A stretch of 64,000 nucleotides of DNA, taken from the NCBI RefSeq assembly GCF_009914335.1, contig NZ_CP043925.1, positions 3,472,001-3,536,000 on the forward strand. The letters are read 5' to 3'. Position 1 is the stretch's first letter, and every line of letters starts with the position of its first letter. Positions 26,352 to 36,948 of this stretch are shown piece after piece. This DNA comes from Proteus columbae. GTDB lineage: Bacteria > Pseudomonadota > Gammaproteobacteria > Enterobacterales > Enterobacteriaceae. Position numbers and translations under genes: made by a program. Under the pieces are notes generated by a model, which saw only the letters and a list, made by a program, of their open reading frames with translations, searched no databases and was not told where the DNA came from.

Positions 26352-28085
26352 TCACTTGAGCGGCGAATTTTTACGTTCGATGCTGTAACGTTCAATTTCT
26401 TTGTAAGAAACTGTTTTAGATTTACGTTTTTTCACATCGACAAGCGTTACCCTGTCAGTACAGGAATAACAAGGGTCAAGACTACCGATAATTAACGGCG
26501 CATCAGAGACTGTATTTCCTTGCAACATATAGCGTAATACAGGCCAGTTAGCATAAGTTGCAGCACGGCAACGCCAGCGGAATAATTTTTGGTTATCACC
26601 CAACATACTCCAGTGAACATCTTCACCGCGTGGGGCTTCAGTAAAGCCCAGTGCAAATTTATATGGCTGATAAGTAAAGCCTTCGGTTAATAATGGCCCT
26701 TCTGGCAAATTATCTAAGGCGTATTCAATCATTGCCATTGAATCCAAGACTTCTTTAATACGTACCATCACACGGGAGAATACGTCGCCACCTTCATAAC
26801 TAAAGAGAGTCAGTGGAAGATTGCCATAATCTGCAAATGGGTGGTCAAAACGCACGTCACGTTTAAATCCACTTGCTCTTATCATTGGACCTACTGGGCT
26901 AAAATCACGAGCCACTTTCTTATCTAAGATGCCAACACCGACAGTACGTTGTTCCATATTCGGCGCTGATAGCAGAATATCCACTAATTCAGTGACTTCT
27001 TTACGCATTTCTCTAACAAGTTGGATAGTCTTCAGACGCTGATCTTTTAAAATATCGCGACGAATACCCCCAATTAAGTTCAAGCCATACGTTTTACGCG
27101 CACCAGTGAGCATTTCTGCAATCTGCATTGATTTTTCACGAATACGGAAAAATTGCATAAAGCCAGTATCAAAGCCTGTAAAGTGACTGGCTAAACCAAT
27201 GTTTAATAAATGGCTATGAAGACGCTCAACTTCTAATAGAATAGAACGAATAGTGTGCGCACGACGTGGTACTTCAATGCCTAACGCATTTTCAACAGAA
27301 GTCACATACGCCACACTGTGAGTAAAACCACAGATACCACATACGCGGTCTGATAAGAATGTCACTTCGTTATAACCCATACGGGTTTCTGCCAGTTTTT
27401 CCATACCACGGTGAACATAGAACATGCGGTAATCGGCATCGACAATGTTTTCACCGTCTACAAATAAGCGGAAGTGTCCCGGTTCATCCGAAGTAATGTG
27501 CATAGGGCCAATTGGCACAACGCGTGCATCTTGCTTACCTTCGTTCAAGAAGGGATAAGTTTCAACTTCAGTTGAAGGTGCTGGACGTTGACGATAATCC
27601 ATCGCATCTTTACGCAGTGGATACATCTCTTCAGGCCAGTCATCTGGAAGCACTAAACGACGTTCATCAGGTAAACCAACAGGGATAAGACCATACATAT
27701 CACGGATTTCACGTTCACCCCACACTGCGGCGGGTACTCGCGGTGTCACTGACGGGAACTCTAAAGTAATTGGGCTAACATGGGCTTTTACAACAACCCA
27801 GCATTTTTCACCCTCTTCCATTGATAATGCGTAATAAACAGCATAGTCCCCGTTTAAACTACGTTCGTCATTACCGAATAAAACAGGTAACCAACCGCCT
27901 AAGCCGTAATACAGATATTCCACCACTTCAGGGAGTGATTCCGTTTTTACTGTTATCGTCAATTGATCAGCGGTTTGTCGCTCTTCATCAAGAACGGCTG
28001 ATGGGAATTTCTCACGAACCTTGGCAACGTAATCTCCGCCTAATTCTTTTCCCTCTTTTCTACTGACATAATTTTGGTAGCTCAC
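26352..28085 (-). CDS. hyfG: Hydrogenase-4 large catalytic subunit HyfG (HycE-like)
   Basis: 577-residue fusion of a NuoC-like N-terminal domain (about 1-170) and a NuoD-like hydrogenase domain. The NiFe site is bound by DRVCGICGFTHS and, near the end, DPCYSCTDR. The 32 residues after that arginine match the tail that HycI removes from E. coli HycE. The start is a GTG with AGGAG seven bases upstream. Adjacent genes encode its ferredoxin and membrane partners, and the maturation protease closes the operon. Confidence 0.96.
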   Translation of the reverse strand: MSYQNYVSRKEGKELGGDYVAKVREKFPSAVLDEERQTADQLTITVKTESLPEVVEYLYYGLGGWLPVLFGNDERSLNGDYAVYYALSMEEGEKCWVVVKAHVSPITLEFPSVTPRVPAAVWGEREIRDMYGLIPVGLPDERRLVLPDDWPEEMYPLRKDAMDYRQRPAPSTEVETYPFLNEGKQDARVVPIGPMHITSDEPGHFRLFVDGENIVDADYRMFYVHRGMEKLAETRMGYNEVTFLSDRVCGICGFTHSVAYVTSVENALGIEVPRRAHTIRSILLEVERLHSHLLNIGLASHFTGFDTGFMQFFRIREKSMQIAEMLTGARKTYGLNLIGGIRRDILKDQRLKTIQLVREMRKEVTELVDILLSAPNMEQRTVGVGILDKKVARDFSPVGPMIRASGFKRDVRFDHPFADYGNLPLTLFSYEGGDVFSRVMVRIKEVLDSMAMIEYALDNLPEGPLLTEGFTYQPYKFALGFTEAPRGEDVHWSMLGDNQKLFRWRCRAATYANWPVLRYMLQGNTVSDAPLIIGSLDPCYSCTDRVTLVDVKKRKSKTVSYKEIERYSIERKNSPLK

Positions 28086-28086
28086 G

Positions 28087-29655
28087 TTACATCTCCTGAA
28101 CCGATGTGGATGGATTGCTGATTAAAGCCGTTGGCCATGCATAAGTAGGTGACTCACTTTTATCAATATTCATCACGATATTAGCGGCATTTTCTAACAG
28201 CTCGCTAACAGGTTTAGGAATGTGAGTTCCCATTAACAGCATAAGTGCAATCAGAATGACCATTGGTAGTGTGGTTAAAATTCCCAGTTCACCTTTAGCA
28301 ACAACATCAGGTTTTGGACCAAAGACAGTTTTAGCCACCATACGAACTAGACCACCTAATACTACGGTCAATAACAATAATAATAGGATAGTTAAGCCAA
28401 TATGCTGAGAAGCTAAACCTGCCACAACAATCATAAATTCACTAATAAAGACGTTGAAAGGCGGCATACCCCCTAGCGCTAAAGCACCACCAGCAAAAAG
28501 GGCTGCACTTAATGGCATCACTTTAAACATGCCTTTCACGACATTTAAATCACGAGTACCGTATTTCAATAACACGTTACCTGAACCACAGAACAACAGT
28601 GCTTTCGCTAAGCTGTGGTTTAAGGTGTGGAATAAAGCAGCCAAAATACCAATTGGTCCGCCAATCCCTAATGCGACGGCAATTAATCCCATGTTTTCCA
28701 CACTGGAATACGCTAAAAGACGTTTCATATCACGCTGAATAAGAATAAAGAACGCCGCGATAGCAACAGAGAGGAAACCAAATATCAACAATAGGTTACG
28801 TGTAAATTCAGTACCAATTGCCGCATCAATAATGATGTAGTAACGAATGATGATTAACAGCGCACAATTCAGTAAAACCGCTGATAACAACGCACTGACA
28901 GGACTTGGTGCTTCACTGTGTGCATCTGGTAACCATGCGTGCATTGGAAATAAACCCGTTTTGGTACCGAAACCGATTAAAATAAAGACAAAAGCTAAAT
29001 GCATCAGTGTTGGATCTAACTGGTCTGTATATTTCAACACTTCAGTCCAGAAGATAGCCTGATCTGGATCAGGCATAAAGCTTGCGGCATTGGCATAAAC
29101 CAAAATAGTCCCGAAAAGACCAAATGCCACACCCACACTACAAATAATGATGTACTTCCACGCAGCTTCCAAAGAAGAACGTTGACCATAAATTCCGACT
29201 AAGAATGCAGAGCTTAAGGTTGTTGCTTCAATTGCCGCCCACATTAAAATCAAGTTATTACTGGTGATTGCCAATAACATGGTGAACAAAAAGAGGTGGA
29301 AGAAACCATAGTAATTACACAAAGTGCGTACTGAGATTTCACCCTCATCCACTTCATGATTCATATAGCCAATAGAATAAAGCCCCGTTAAAAAGCCGAT
29401 AATACCTAAGATGGCGAGGAATAATGCGCCGAGGCTATCCACATGAACCCAATTAGCAGCAGCCAATATTTCGCCATGGGACATGACATCTGCCACAGTC
29501 CCTAATGCAGCGATTAACAATACGGTGATACCAATAGCATGTAGCCCTGTTACAACAGGACGCGCACCCGCTTTTAATAACGGACTTAGAAACGCCAGTA
29601 TTGAAAATACCAACGGTGAAAACATTAAAATCGTTAACATGGTTGTTTGGTTCAT
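28087..29655 (-). CDS. hyfF: Hydrogenase-4 membrane subunit HyfF
   Basis: 522-residue membrane protein of the NuoL/M/N (Mrp antiporter) family with about 13-14 helices. Conserved ion-channel features include the lysine in [25 protein letters not shown] and the histidine-rich [14 protein letters not shown]. HyfF is specific to hydrogenase-4 type complexes and absent from E. coli hydrogenase-3, supporting possible extra proton translocation. Starts 4 bases after hyfE and ends 1 base before hyfG. Confidence 0.93.
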   Translation of the reverse strand: MNQTTMLTILMFSPLVFSILAFLSPLLKAGARPVVTGLHAIGITVLLIAALGTVADVMSHGEILAAANWVHVDSLGALFLAILGIIGFLTGLYSIGYMNHEVDEGEISVRTLCNYYGFFHLFLFTMLLAITSNNLILMWAAIEATTLSSAFLVGIYGQRSSLEAAWKYIIICSVGVAFGLFGTILVYANAASFMPDPDQAIFWTEVLKYTDQLDPTLMHLAFVFILIGFGTKTGLFPMHAWLPDAHSEAPSPVSALLSAVLLNCALLIIIRYYIIIDAAIGTEFTRNLLLIFGFLSVAIAAFFILIQRDMKRLLAYSSVENMGLIAVALGIGGPIGILAALFHTLNHSLAKALLFCGSGNVLLKYGTRDLNVVKGMFKVMPLSAALFAGGALALGGMPPFNVFISEFMIVVAGLASQHIGLTILLLLLLTVVLGGLVRMVAKTVFGPKPDVVAKGELGILTTLPMVILIALMLLMGTHIPKPVSELLENAANIVMNIDKSESPTYAWPTALISNPSTSVQEM

Positions 29656-29659
29656 CTCC

Positions 29660-30310
29660 TCACCCCTTCAGCGCGGTCAGTTGATCCACGTTCAGTGTGT
29701 TGAGCGTGCGGTAAATCTTACGAGCCAACACTGCCATCACAATCACAGCGAAGATGGCGTCAGTGGCGATCCCGATTTCGACCAGTTCTGGCGCTCTCCA
29801 CGCTAATAATGCCAGTGTTAAGTGAGAGCCGTTTTCCATTAAACAATAACCAAATGCTTGTTTTAGGATATTTCGCTGAGTCACGATACACAGCAGACCC
29901 AACATAAAATGTCCCAGAGAAACTGCAAGTGCAGGTTTCAAATCAACGACCATTGGTATTTGAATTGGCTCAACGACGAACCAGCTTAAGACCACAATCA
30001 CTGCGGCTAGCAGCATTAATATTGCAGGGCTGATAACGCCAGCATTCGCACTAGGATCGGATAACTTACGGAATGCAAATCCTAGAATAAGTGGCACAAG
30101 CAGAACTTTAGTGAAGAAAGCGGTAATGGCCCAAAGTGTGAGTTGGTGTGCATCTAATGTATTGGCTAAAGTGACGAAAATCATCACTAAAACGAAAGAT
30201 TGCAATGCATAGAACCAACAGGATGCAATTGGCTTTTTCGCGCCAATTACCAGTAGCGAGGTGATCATCATTAACCCCGCCAGATTGTTTACGATAAGTG
30301 CTCCAGTCAT
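29660..30310 (-). CDS. hyfE: Hydrogenase-4 membrane subunit HyfE
   Basis: 216-residue protein with about six or seven membrane helices and no cofactor motifs. It resembles HyfE, in which part corresponds to NuoK. It sits between hyfD and hyfF as in E. coli, with 12- and 4-base gaps. Confidence 0.92.
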   Translation of the reverse strand: MTGALIVNNLAGLMMITSLLVIGAKKPIASCWFYALQSFVLVMIFVTLANTLDAHQLTLWAITAFFTKVLLVPLILGFAFRKLSDPSANAGVISPAILMLLAAVIVVLSWFVVEPIQIPMVVDLKPALAVSLGHFMLGLLCIVTQRNILKQAFGYCLMENGSHLTLALLAWRAPELVEIGIATDAIFAVIVMAVLARKIYRTLNTLNVDQLTALKG

Positions 30311-30322
30311 GATTTATCTCCC

Positions 30323-31765
30323 TTATCCTAGCCAAGTGACTGCGATAACACTGGATGCAAAGGACATAATAATCAGTATTCCAATTACAATTTGCATTGC
30401 CATAGGAACGGGCTGTCCTTCCTCAACTTCTGTACTTGGTTTGCCAGGAACGACACGACCAAACCAGTAGATAAACCAAGTGAAGCTAGCAACAGACTCA
30501 ATCAGTACTAGCACCATAATTGGTGTCATCACCCAGAAAACACTCGACAGTTCAAAACCTGCGGCAAAAATTGGGAATTTACTAAAGAAGCCATTCATTG
30601 GTGGAACACCTGCGATTGCCAGCGCGGCAACACAGAAACCCACACCCAATAATGGATATTTATTAATTAACCCTTTTAAGCGCGGCAACATACGAGTACC
30701 ACAGCTATAACTCAATGCACCAGCAACTAAGAAGAACAAACTTTTAGCGAAGGCATGGTTAAAGATATAAGCAATACCACCTTCAAACGCTTCGCGCGGT
30801 CCAAAGATTGAAATAGATAATGCAAGGAAGATATAAGAGAGCTGAGTGATAGTTGACCATGCTAACAGGCGTTTCATATCTTTTTGTGGCAGATACATCA
30901 TAAAGCCATAAATCAACGTGATAACCGCCATGGTAATACCCACCCAACCAATAAGGTGAGGAACATCACCATCTGCTGACATGATTGCACGAGCAAAGAT
31001 GTAAACACCGACTTTTACCATTGACGCAGCGTGTAAGTAAGCACTCACAGGAGTTGGTGCTTCCATCGCATCAGGTAACCAAGCTTGCAGTGGTAATTGC
31101 GCTGATTTACCCCAAGCAGCAAAGAGAATTCCACCAAACACAATCAGTTTGGTTGGCTCATCTAAGGTTGCAATTGCGGTTAATTCAAATGTACCTGTAC
31201 TCACAAACAGAGTTGCAGCTGCGAGATAAAGACCGATTGAAGCAACGTGAGTGATCAACAACGCTTTCATTGCTGAACGGAGCGATTTTTCAGATTGGTA
31301 GTAACCGATTAATCCCCAAGAACATCCCCCTGTGATTTCGAAAAACAGGAGTTGACCTAAAATAGTCGATGAAAGCACTAACCCCGCCATTGCACCAATA
31401 AAAATCAACAAGAAGGCATAATAGCGACGAGTACCATCATGTGGATGCTCGCGGTTGCCATTGGTTAGATAGCCAGTAGAGTAAAAACTCACCAACAATC
31501 CTAAGAACACAACAGCGAAAGCAATCAATGTACTGACACGATCAATGGTAAAACCAAAGAGCGCAACATCGCCATATTGTACTAGCGTAATTGTGGTATC
31601 GACTTTACCTTCAGCGAGGAACTGCCAACCTAAGACAACCGTTCCTAATGTGGCTAATAAAGCGAACAGTGTACATAACCACTTCGCCATCCGATTTGGC
31701 ATTAAGGACGTAATCAACGCCCCCGCAAATGGGATGAGTAAGGTCGCAAGAGCTATATTTTCCAT
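30323..31765 (-). CDS. hyfD: Hydrogenase-4 membrane subunit HyfD
   Basis: About 480 residues, NuoL/M/N-like antiporter subunit with 13-14 helices and the conserved charged segment AWGKSAQLPLQAWLPDAMEAP and IFNHAFAKSLFF. It is one of three antiporter-like subunits in this operon (with HyfB and HyfF). The start is set at ATG 31765 by likeness to E. coli HyfD (MENxAL); ATG 31774 lies only two bases from the AGGAG and is less likely. Confidence 0.92.
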   Translation of the reverse strand: MENIALATLLIPFAGALITSLMPNRMAKWLCTLFALLATLGTVVLGWQFLAEGKVDTTITLVQYGDVALFGFTIDRVSTLIAFAVVFLGLLVSFYSTGYLTNGNREHPHDGTRRYYAFLLIFIGAMAGLVLSSTILGQLLFFEITGGCSWGLIGYYQSEKSLRSAMKALLITHVASIGLYLAAATLFVSTGTFELTAIATLDEPTKLIVFGGILFAAWGKSAQLPLQAWLPDAMEAPTPVSAYLHAASMVKVGVYIFARAIMSADGDVPHLIGWVGITMAVITLIYGFMMYLPQKDMKRLLAWSTITQLSYIFLALSISIFGPREAFEGGIAYIFNHAFAKSLFFLVAGALSYSCGTRMLPRLKGLINKYPLLGVGFCVAALAIAGVPPMNGFFSKFPIFAAGFELSSVFWVMTPIMVLVLIESVASFTWFIYWFGRVVPGKPSTEVEEGQPVPMAMQIVIGILIIMSFASSVIAVTWLG

Positions 31766-31780
31766 TGTAATCATCGCTCC

Positions 31781-32731
31781 TTATAGACCGGTTAAATAGA
31801 AAACAAGAGCCAGTGCCGCAACACCGAATCCTAACCATGTCACATGGTGAGTCAGTAAGAAGCGACCACGCGCTAAACTGTTTTCAACCAATGACGCTAA
31901 TACAAACACCACTAACAATTTTACTGCCATTAAAACTAACGCAATGATCAGTGCAATAAAGGTGAATTCTGTTGCTTTACCGAAAGGAATAAATATGGCT
32001 AAAAACAGTTCAGCCACTACCACTTGTTTTAACCCAAGACCCAGTTTCACCATGGCAAAACCAGAGCCTGAATATTCAGTTAATGGTCCTTCTTGTAACT
32101 CTTGCTCAGCTTCTGCAACGTCGAATGGCATTTTTCCCATTTCGATAAATGCGGCAAAAGCACAAGCTAATAAGGCTAACAGTGTGGCAGTTGGTGATAC
32201 CCAACCTTGAGCAAGTGTTGCACTGATGGTGCCGACGTTGGTTGAACCCACAATTAACGCCACCACCATCAGTGATAACACTAAGATAGGCTCTACTAAC
32301 ACACCCAGCGTTAATTCACGGCTAGCACCAATACCTGCAAACGGGCTTCCTGAATCCAGACCAGATAAAGAGAAGAAGAAACGATAAAGTGCAAACAGAT
32401 AAATCAGTGCGATAAGGTCGGCTGCACCCGCAAACAGTGACGTTGCGGTAAAGACAGGCAGTGCCATTGCAACCACCAGCATGCTGCCAAGTAGTACATA
32501 AGGCATCACTTGGAAGATCACGCCAGATTGCTCAGGTGCTACTGATTGACGTTTAAATAACTTAAAGATATCTCGATAATCTTGCAAAATCCCGGGGCCT
32601 TGACGCGAATGCATCTTGGCACGAATTGTGCGCGAAATACCTGTACATAATGGGGTTATCGCCAACAAAAAGAGTGCTTGTATTAGTGCGAATATACCCA
32701 TCATTAACGTAGGTGCTTCTTGGAAAGTCAT
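31781..32731 (-). CDS. hyfC: Hydrogenase-4 membrane subunit HyfC (NuoH-like)
   Basis: 316-residue membrane-anchor subunit of the NuoH/HycD family, forming the junction between the hydrogenase arm and the antiporter-like arm. Seen motifs include RAKMHSRQGPGILQDYRDI on a cytoplasmic loop and MGKMPFDVAEAEQELQEGP. About eight helices. It starts 12 bases after hyfB. Confidence 0.94.
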   Translation of the reverse strand: MTFQEAPTLMMGIFALIQALFLLAITPLCTGISRTIRAKMHSRQGPGILQDYRDIFKLFKRQSVAPEQSGVIFQVMPYVLLGSMLVVAMALPVFTATSLFAGAADLIALIYLFALYRFFFSLSGLDSGSPFAGIGASRELTLGVLVEPILVLSLMVVALIVGSTNVGTISATLAQGWVSPTATLLALLACAFAAFIEMGKMPFDVAEAEQELQEGPLTEYSGSGFAMVKLGLGLKQVVVAELFLAIFIPFGKATEFTFIALIIALVLMAVKLLVVFVLASLVENSLARGRFLLTHHVTWLGFGVAALALVFYLTGL

Positions 32732-32743
32732 AAGTCCCTCTCC

Positions 32744-34759
32744 TTACGCTGCGATGACTAAAAGCAAGATGACCAGCGCTGCGACAACGTATAGACAATA
32801 GAGTCTGAAATCCCCGCCTTGTAGGCATTGGATACGTTTTGCAAAACGTTGGATACCACGAACCAGAGGATAAATAATTCGTTCATCCCAGAATGGTTCG
32901 ACCTTTTCAGCACCGAGCTGTGTTTTATTAAAACCACGAGACAGCAATGGAGATGGATCAAGTTGTTTACGCATACGATAAAGTGGTGCAAACATGCTAC
33001 GTAATGCTTGAGTAAAACCACCTGCTGACACTGCCATATCTTTTTCCCACACATAACCACACGCCCAAGGATCACCTTTACGACGAAACGCAGGTTGATT
33101 GCCTTTTAGGCCGAGGTAAATCAGGAATGGGATAAGCGGTAGAGCAATTAATAAAACAAATGTTAATGCTGGAGAGAACATGGCTTGTGATGCAGTATCA
33201 GGAACAAGCATGGAGCCTTGAGCTACCGTTAATGCGCTGGTTTCGCTAAGCGACATTGCAATATTGGCAATGATTGGTGCAACAAAAGCCGCTCCCACAC
33301 CTAACACAACACAGAAAAGCGCTAATAAACCCATCGCAATCGTCATTGGTAGTGGTACTTCTTTTGCTTTTGTTGCTTGCTCACTACGAGGACCGCCACA
33401 GAAGCTAACACCATAGACTTTAACGAAACACATTGCCGCTAATGCCCCTGTAATTGCCAGCATAATAATGGCAATAGGACCACTTAAGCGCATCACAAAG
33501 TTACCTTCGTAACTCATCGTAAATAAAGATTGATAGGTATACCATTCACTAACAAAACCGTTTAATGGTGGTAACGCTGAAATCGCCATACAACCAATTA
33601 AGAATGCTGTTGCAGTGTAAGGCATCAGTTTGGCTAACCCACCCATTTTGTCCATATCACGCGTGTGAATTTGATTAATAATGGCGCCAGCTCCGAGGAA
33701 CAATAATCCTTTAAACACCGCATGGTTTAATAAGTGATATAAAGCACCTAACAGGCCAAGTGCGGCAATAACAGGATGATCTGTTGCCATTCCTACCATA
33801 CCGACACCCACACCCATTAAAATGATGCCGATATTTTCAACGGTATGCCATGCAAGTAAACGTTTTAAATCGTGCTCTGCTAATGCGTACATAACACCCA
33901 ATACAGAAGAAACTGCACCGAATGCGAGGACAACAATTCCCCACCACATTTCAGTAGCACCCAACAAATCGATACCGACTTTAATTATCCCGAAGATACC
34001 AATTTTAACCATTACACCTGACATTAATGCCGATGCATGTGAAGGTGCTGCGGGGTGAGCTTTTGGTAACCAACTGTGTAATGGCAACATACCGGCTTTG
34101 GCACCAAAACCAAAGAAGCCCAGTAAGAACACCACAGAGGCCATCGCAGGAGAAAGAGAGAGTTGACGGAATGAATCAAAATCAAGGCTACCACTTTCAC
34201 GCCACATCAAGAAGAAGGCAATCATGATTAACACGGAGCCTGCGTGAGCAATAAAGAAGTAGAGTAAACCTGCGTGAATAGATTCGTCATCTTGGTCAGC
34301 AATAACTAAGAACCAAGAAGCCAGAGACATCATTTCGAACAGGATAATAAAGTAGAACGCATTATCCATCACCACTAAGCCAACCATAGAAGCAATAAAC
34401 AGATTCATAAAGAATCCCATGCTCCAAGCGCCACGACCTTTATATTCTTGCACATAAGCAAGAGAATAAAGCGCACACACGCTGACCAGTAATGAAATGA
34501 CGAACACCATAAAGGCACCTAACATATCCATGCGCACCACAAAGGCGGCAAAATCGAAAGGTCCTGCGGCGGTAAAAGTAGCGATTTCACCACCAAAAAT
34601 AACGGGTAATGCACTTAAAATACCTAAGACACCACCAATGATTGCGCTGATCCCTGAAATAAGGATTGCCAACCCTTCCTGTTTTTTTAAAAACAGTGCA
34701 ATAACGCCACCAACAACATACAGGATGACTGACCACAGCAGTAACTGAAGAGGTTCCAT
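32744..34759 (-). CDS. hyfB: Hydrogenase-4 membrane subunit HyfB (HycC/NuoL-like)
   Basis: 671-residue antiporter-like subunit with about 14-16 membrane helices; lengths match E. coli HyfB. Family features: FGFGAKAGMLPLHSWLPKAHP and YHLLNHAVFKGLLFLGAGAI, each with residues used in proton channels, and a C-terminal hydrophilic stretch between late helices (KRIQCLQGGDFRLY). It begins one base after hyfA. Confidence 0.94.
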   Translation of the reverse strand: MEPLQLLLWSVILYVVGGVIALFLKKQEGLAILISGISAIIGGVLGILSALPVIFGGEIATFTAAGPFDFAAFVVRMDMLGAFMVFVISLLVSVCALYSLAYVQEYKGRGAWSMGFFMNLFIASMVGLVVMDNAFYFIILFEMMSLASWFLVIADQDDESIHAGLLYFFIAHAGSVLIMIAFFLMWRESGSLDFDSFRQLSLSPAMASVVFLLGFFGFGAKAGMLPLHSWLPKAHPAAPSHASALMSGVMVKIGIFGIIKVGIDLLGATEMWWGIVVLAFGAVSSVLGVMYALAEHDLKRLLAWHTVENIGIILMGVGVGMVGMATDHPVIAALGLLGALYHLLNHAVFKGLLFLGAGAIINQIHTRDMDKMGGLAKLMPYTATAFLIGCMAISALPPLNGFVSEWYTYQSLFTMSYEGNFVMRLSGPIAIIMLAITGALAAMCFVKVYGVSFCGGPRSEQATKAKEVPLPMTIAMGLLALFCVVLGVGAAFVAPIIANIAMSLSETSALTVAQGSMLVPDTASQAMFSPALTFVLLIALPLIPFLIYLGLKGNQPAFRRKGDPWACGYVWEKDMAVSAGGFTQALRSMFAPLYRMRKQLDPSPLLSRGFNKTQLGAEKVEPFWDERIIYPLVRGIQRFAKRIQCLQGGDFRLYCLYVVAALVILLLVIAA

Positions 34760-34760
34760 A

Positions 34761-35381
34761 TTACTTCCGCTCCTGTGTCAAAGTAGATAAATCGTCAAGA
34801 TTCGTAATGGATTCCATCACAGAGCCTAAGCGACGCGTTTTCATCTGCTCTTCAAGTTTGTCTTCTTCAACTAAATGCAATGCATCGGTTGGACATACGT
34901 TGACACAAGCAGGGCCTTCATCAGAGAAAGCACATAAATCACATTTCACTGCGATTGCGCGGATACCTGCATTCCATGCAAGGAATGGGTTGGTTGTTGG
35001 AAGACTTGCTGGCACATCTGCCAACATTTCTTCAGGCACAAAGTGTTCAAAAACAGCCGGTAAGTTAACGGGTTTACTACCTGATGGTGTAATTGCACCA
35101 AAAGGACAAACTAGACCACACAACTTACAGCCAATACACAGGCTCTCATTAAGAAAGATCATATTATCTTCATGAGTGATGGCATTGACTGGGCACACGC
35201 GAGCACAAGGAGCATCCTCACAGTGCCGACAAAGCATCGGTGCTGTCTGATCCTCCACTTTTACCACTGTAAGACGCGGATGCGCCTGTAAACCCACAGC
35301 TTGGTGAACTTCTGAGCAAGCTGCCATACAGGTATTACACCCTATGCATCGTTGTGGCTCTGCAATTACAAAGCGATTCAT
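34761..35381 (-). CDS. hyfA: Hydrogenase-4 polyferredoxin subunit HyfA (HycB-like)
   Basis: First gene of the operon, 206 residues. It carries four 4Fe-4S binding sets (CIGCNTCMAACSEVH; CRHCEDAPCARVCP; CIGCKLCGLVCP; KCDLCAFSDEGPACVNVCP), which link formate dehydrogenase-H to the hydrogenase in formate hydrogenlyase. ATG 35381 is chosen because GGAGG lies nine bases upstream; ATG 35390 overlaps that site. No fdhF gene is within the window, so its electron donor must be encoded elsewhere. Confidence 0.94.
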   Translation of the reverse strand: MNRFVIAEPQRCIGCNTCMAACSEVHQAVGLQAHPRLTVVKVEDQTAPMLCRHCEDAPCARVCPVNAITHEDNMIFLNESLCIGCKLCGLVCPFGAITPSGSKPVNLPAVFEHFVPEEMLADVPASLPTTNPFLAWNAGIRAIAVKCDLCAFSDEGPACVNVCPTDALHLVEEDKLEEQMKTRRLGSVMESITNLDDLSTLTQERK

Positions 35382-35444
35382 TCGCCACATCCTCCGAGAA
35401 AAACGTTTAACAGCATTACTGTCGTCAATTTTTCTTTAGATAAA

Positions 35445-35459
35445 GCATATTTCATGCCA
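35445..35459 (-). promoter_or_regulatory. Sigma-54 type promoter for the hyf operon
   Basis: On the minus strand TGGCATGAAATATGC keeps the invariant GG and GC elements ten bases apart (consensus TGGCAC-N5-TTGC). The start of transcription would be near 35433, giving a leader of about 50 bases before hyfA. In E. coli hyc and hyf operons use sigma-54 with FhlA or HyfR, so the match fits biology. Confidence 0.78.
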
Positions 35460-36250
35460 AAAGAGGATTTAATTTATTTATGATAAAAATCATTAAGATA
35501 GAAAAACAAGAAGGAGCTAAGAATGACGTATCGACAATAATGACGTTGACACTTAACTAGAGTGTAAGAAATGAAATGAGATAGATAAAAATCGATTTTT
35601 TCTGTTTAATTGGCGTTATTACTCAAATACCATAATATTTGATAGAGTTTTATTTAGTGTTAGCAATTATTTTATTTCAGAGTTAAAAGCATTAACTGAA
35701 GGTGATTATTTTAAACTAAATAATAATCTAGTTAATGATTCAATTATCGTTATTTAGGGATAGAAAATTAATAATAAAAGAGAGATAAAAATAAATGAGA
35801 TTTTATTTAAAATAACCCTAATTTAGTTAATATTAATTACAGGATAAAATAAAAGAAGAAAAAAATAAAAGAGATATCTCAAAGTAAATGTCTATATTGA
35901 AAGGGTTTCCCTAGTACAACTAAAATATAAAATAAAGATCAATAATATTACAGGATTAATGTTTTTATCTATACTCTTCAATATCTCTTAAAGGAAAGTC
36001 AAAATAACTTAAATAAATATTGCTGTGGATTGTCTTTACCAAAACAACCTACACACTTATTTTAAAAAAATGGTTATTTTTTACCAATTCCAATATTGAA
36101 TCTCACATTCTATTTTGGCATCAGGAATAATGAAGGGGTAAATAAGTTAGAAACAAAATAATAACACATAAAATTAAATAATGCAGTAATACAAATCACT
36201 CAAATTTTTAGAAAGAAAATACTACCTATTAATCAATATTTATAAATTAA
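35460..36250. other. Long AT-rich upstream region of the hyf operon
   Basis: About 790 bases with no supported gene on either strand. It probably carries activator sites (FhlA/HyfR type) and bending sites for the sigma-54 promoter, but no specific site could be assigned with confidence. Very AT-rich, with several short homopolymer runs. Confidence 0.35.
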
Positions 36251-36260
36251 AATAAAAAAA

Positions 36261-36290
36261 TACCGCAGATATTTAACATTATCTGCGGTA
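36261..36290 (-). terminator. Intrinsic terminator after efp
   Basis: TACCGCAGATA and TATCTGCGGTA form an 11-base stem with an 8-base loop; on the minus strand it is followed by TTTTTTTATTTT. A second inverted repeat (AAAATAATC/GATTATTTT, 36322-36344) overlaps the efp stop. Confidence 0.85.
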
Positions 36291-36337
36291 ATTATTTATT
36301 GTGCTTAGCGTTTCGCTCAGTAAAATAATCTATGCGA

Positions 36338-36904
36338 TTATTTTACGCGCGATACGTATTCACCTGAACGAGTATCAACTTTGATAACTTCACCGATTTG
36401 TACAAACAGTGGAACTTTAACAACCGCACCAGTGCTTAATGTTGCTGGTTTACCACCTGTACCTGCGGTGTCACCTTTCAGGCCTGGATCAGTATCAACG
36501 ATTTCTAATTCAACAAAGTTTGGTGGAACAACAGCGATAGGACGACCATCCCACAGTGTTACGATACACTCAGCTTGGTCGATCAGCCATTTAGCATTTT
36601 CGCCAACAGCTTTCTCGTCTGCTGCTAATTGTTCGAAGGTTTCGTTGTTCATGAAATGCCAGAACTCACCGTCGTTGTACAGGTAAGTTAAGTTGATATC
36701 CATGACATCAGCACCATCTGCTGAATCAGTAGATTTAAATGTTTTTTCCAGTAATTTGTTAGAAATCAGTTTACGCAGACGCACACGAGCAAATGCCTGA
36801 CCTTTACCTGGTTTAACAAATTCACATTCAGTAATGACGGCTGGCTCGCCATCTAACATGATTTTAAGACCTGAACGAAAATCGTTGGTATTATAAGAAG
36901 CCAT
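36338..36904 (-). CDS. efp: Translation elongation factor P
   Basis: 188-residue protein that relieves ribosome stalling at polyproline. The modified lysine is at position 34 in the conserved KPGKGQAF loop, the target of EpmA/EpmB beta-lysylation. All three beta-domains are present. It is divergent from epmB, separated by 44 bases, the same arrangement as in E. coli, and followed by a strong terminator. Confidence 0.98.
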   Translation of the reverse strand: MASYNTNDFRSGLKIMLDGEPAVITECEFVKPGKGQAFARVRLRKLISNKLLEKTFKSTDSADGADVMDINLTYLYNDGEFWHFMNNETFEQLAADEKAVGENAKWLIDQAECIVTLWDGRPIAVVPPNFVELEIVDTDPGLKGDTAGTGGKPATLSTGAVVKVPLFVQIGEVIKVDTRSGEYVSRVK

Positions 36905-36948
36905 GAATATCCTCTAACTTTTTTAATTTAAAATGGCATAGCCAAAAA

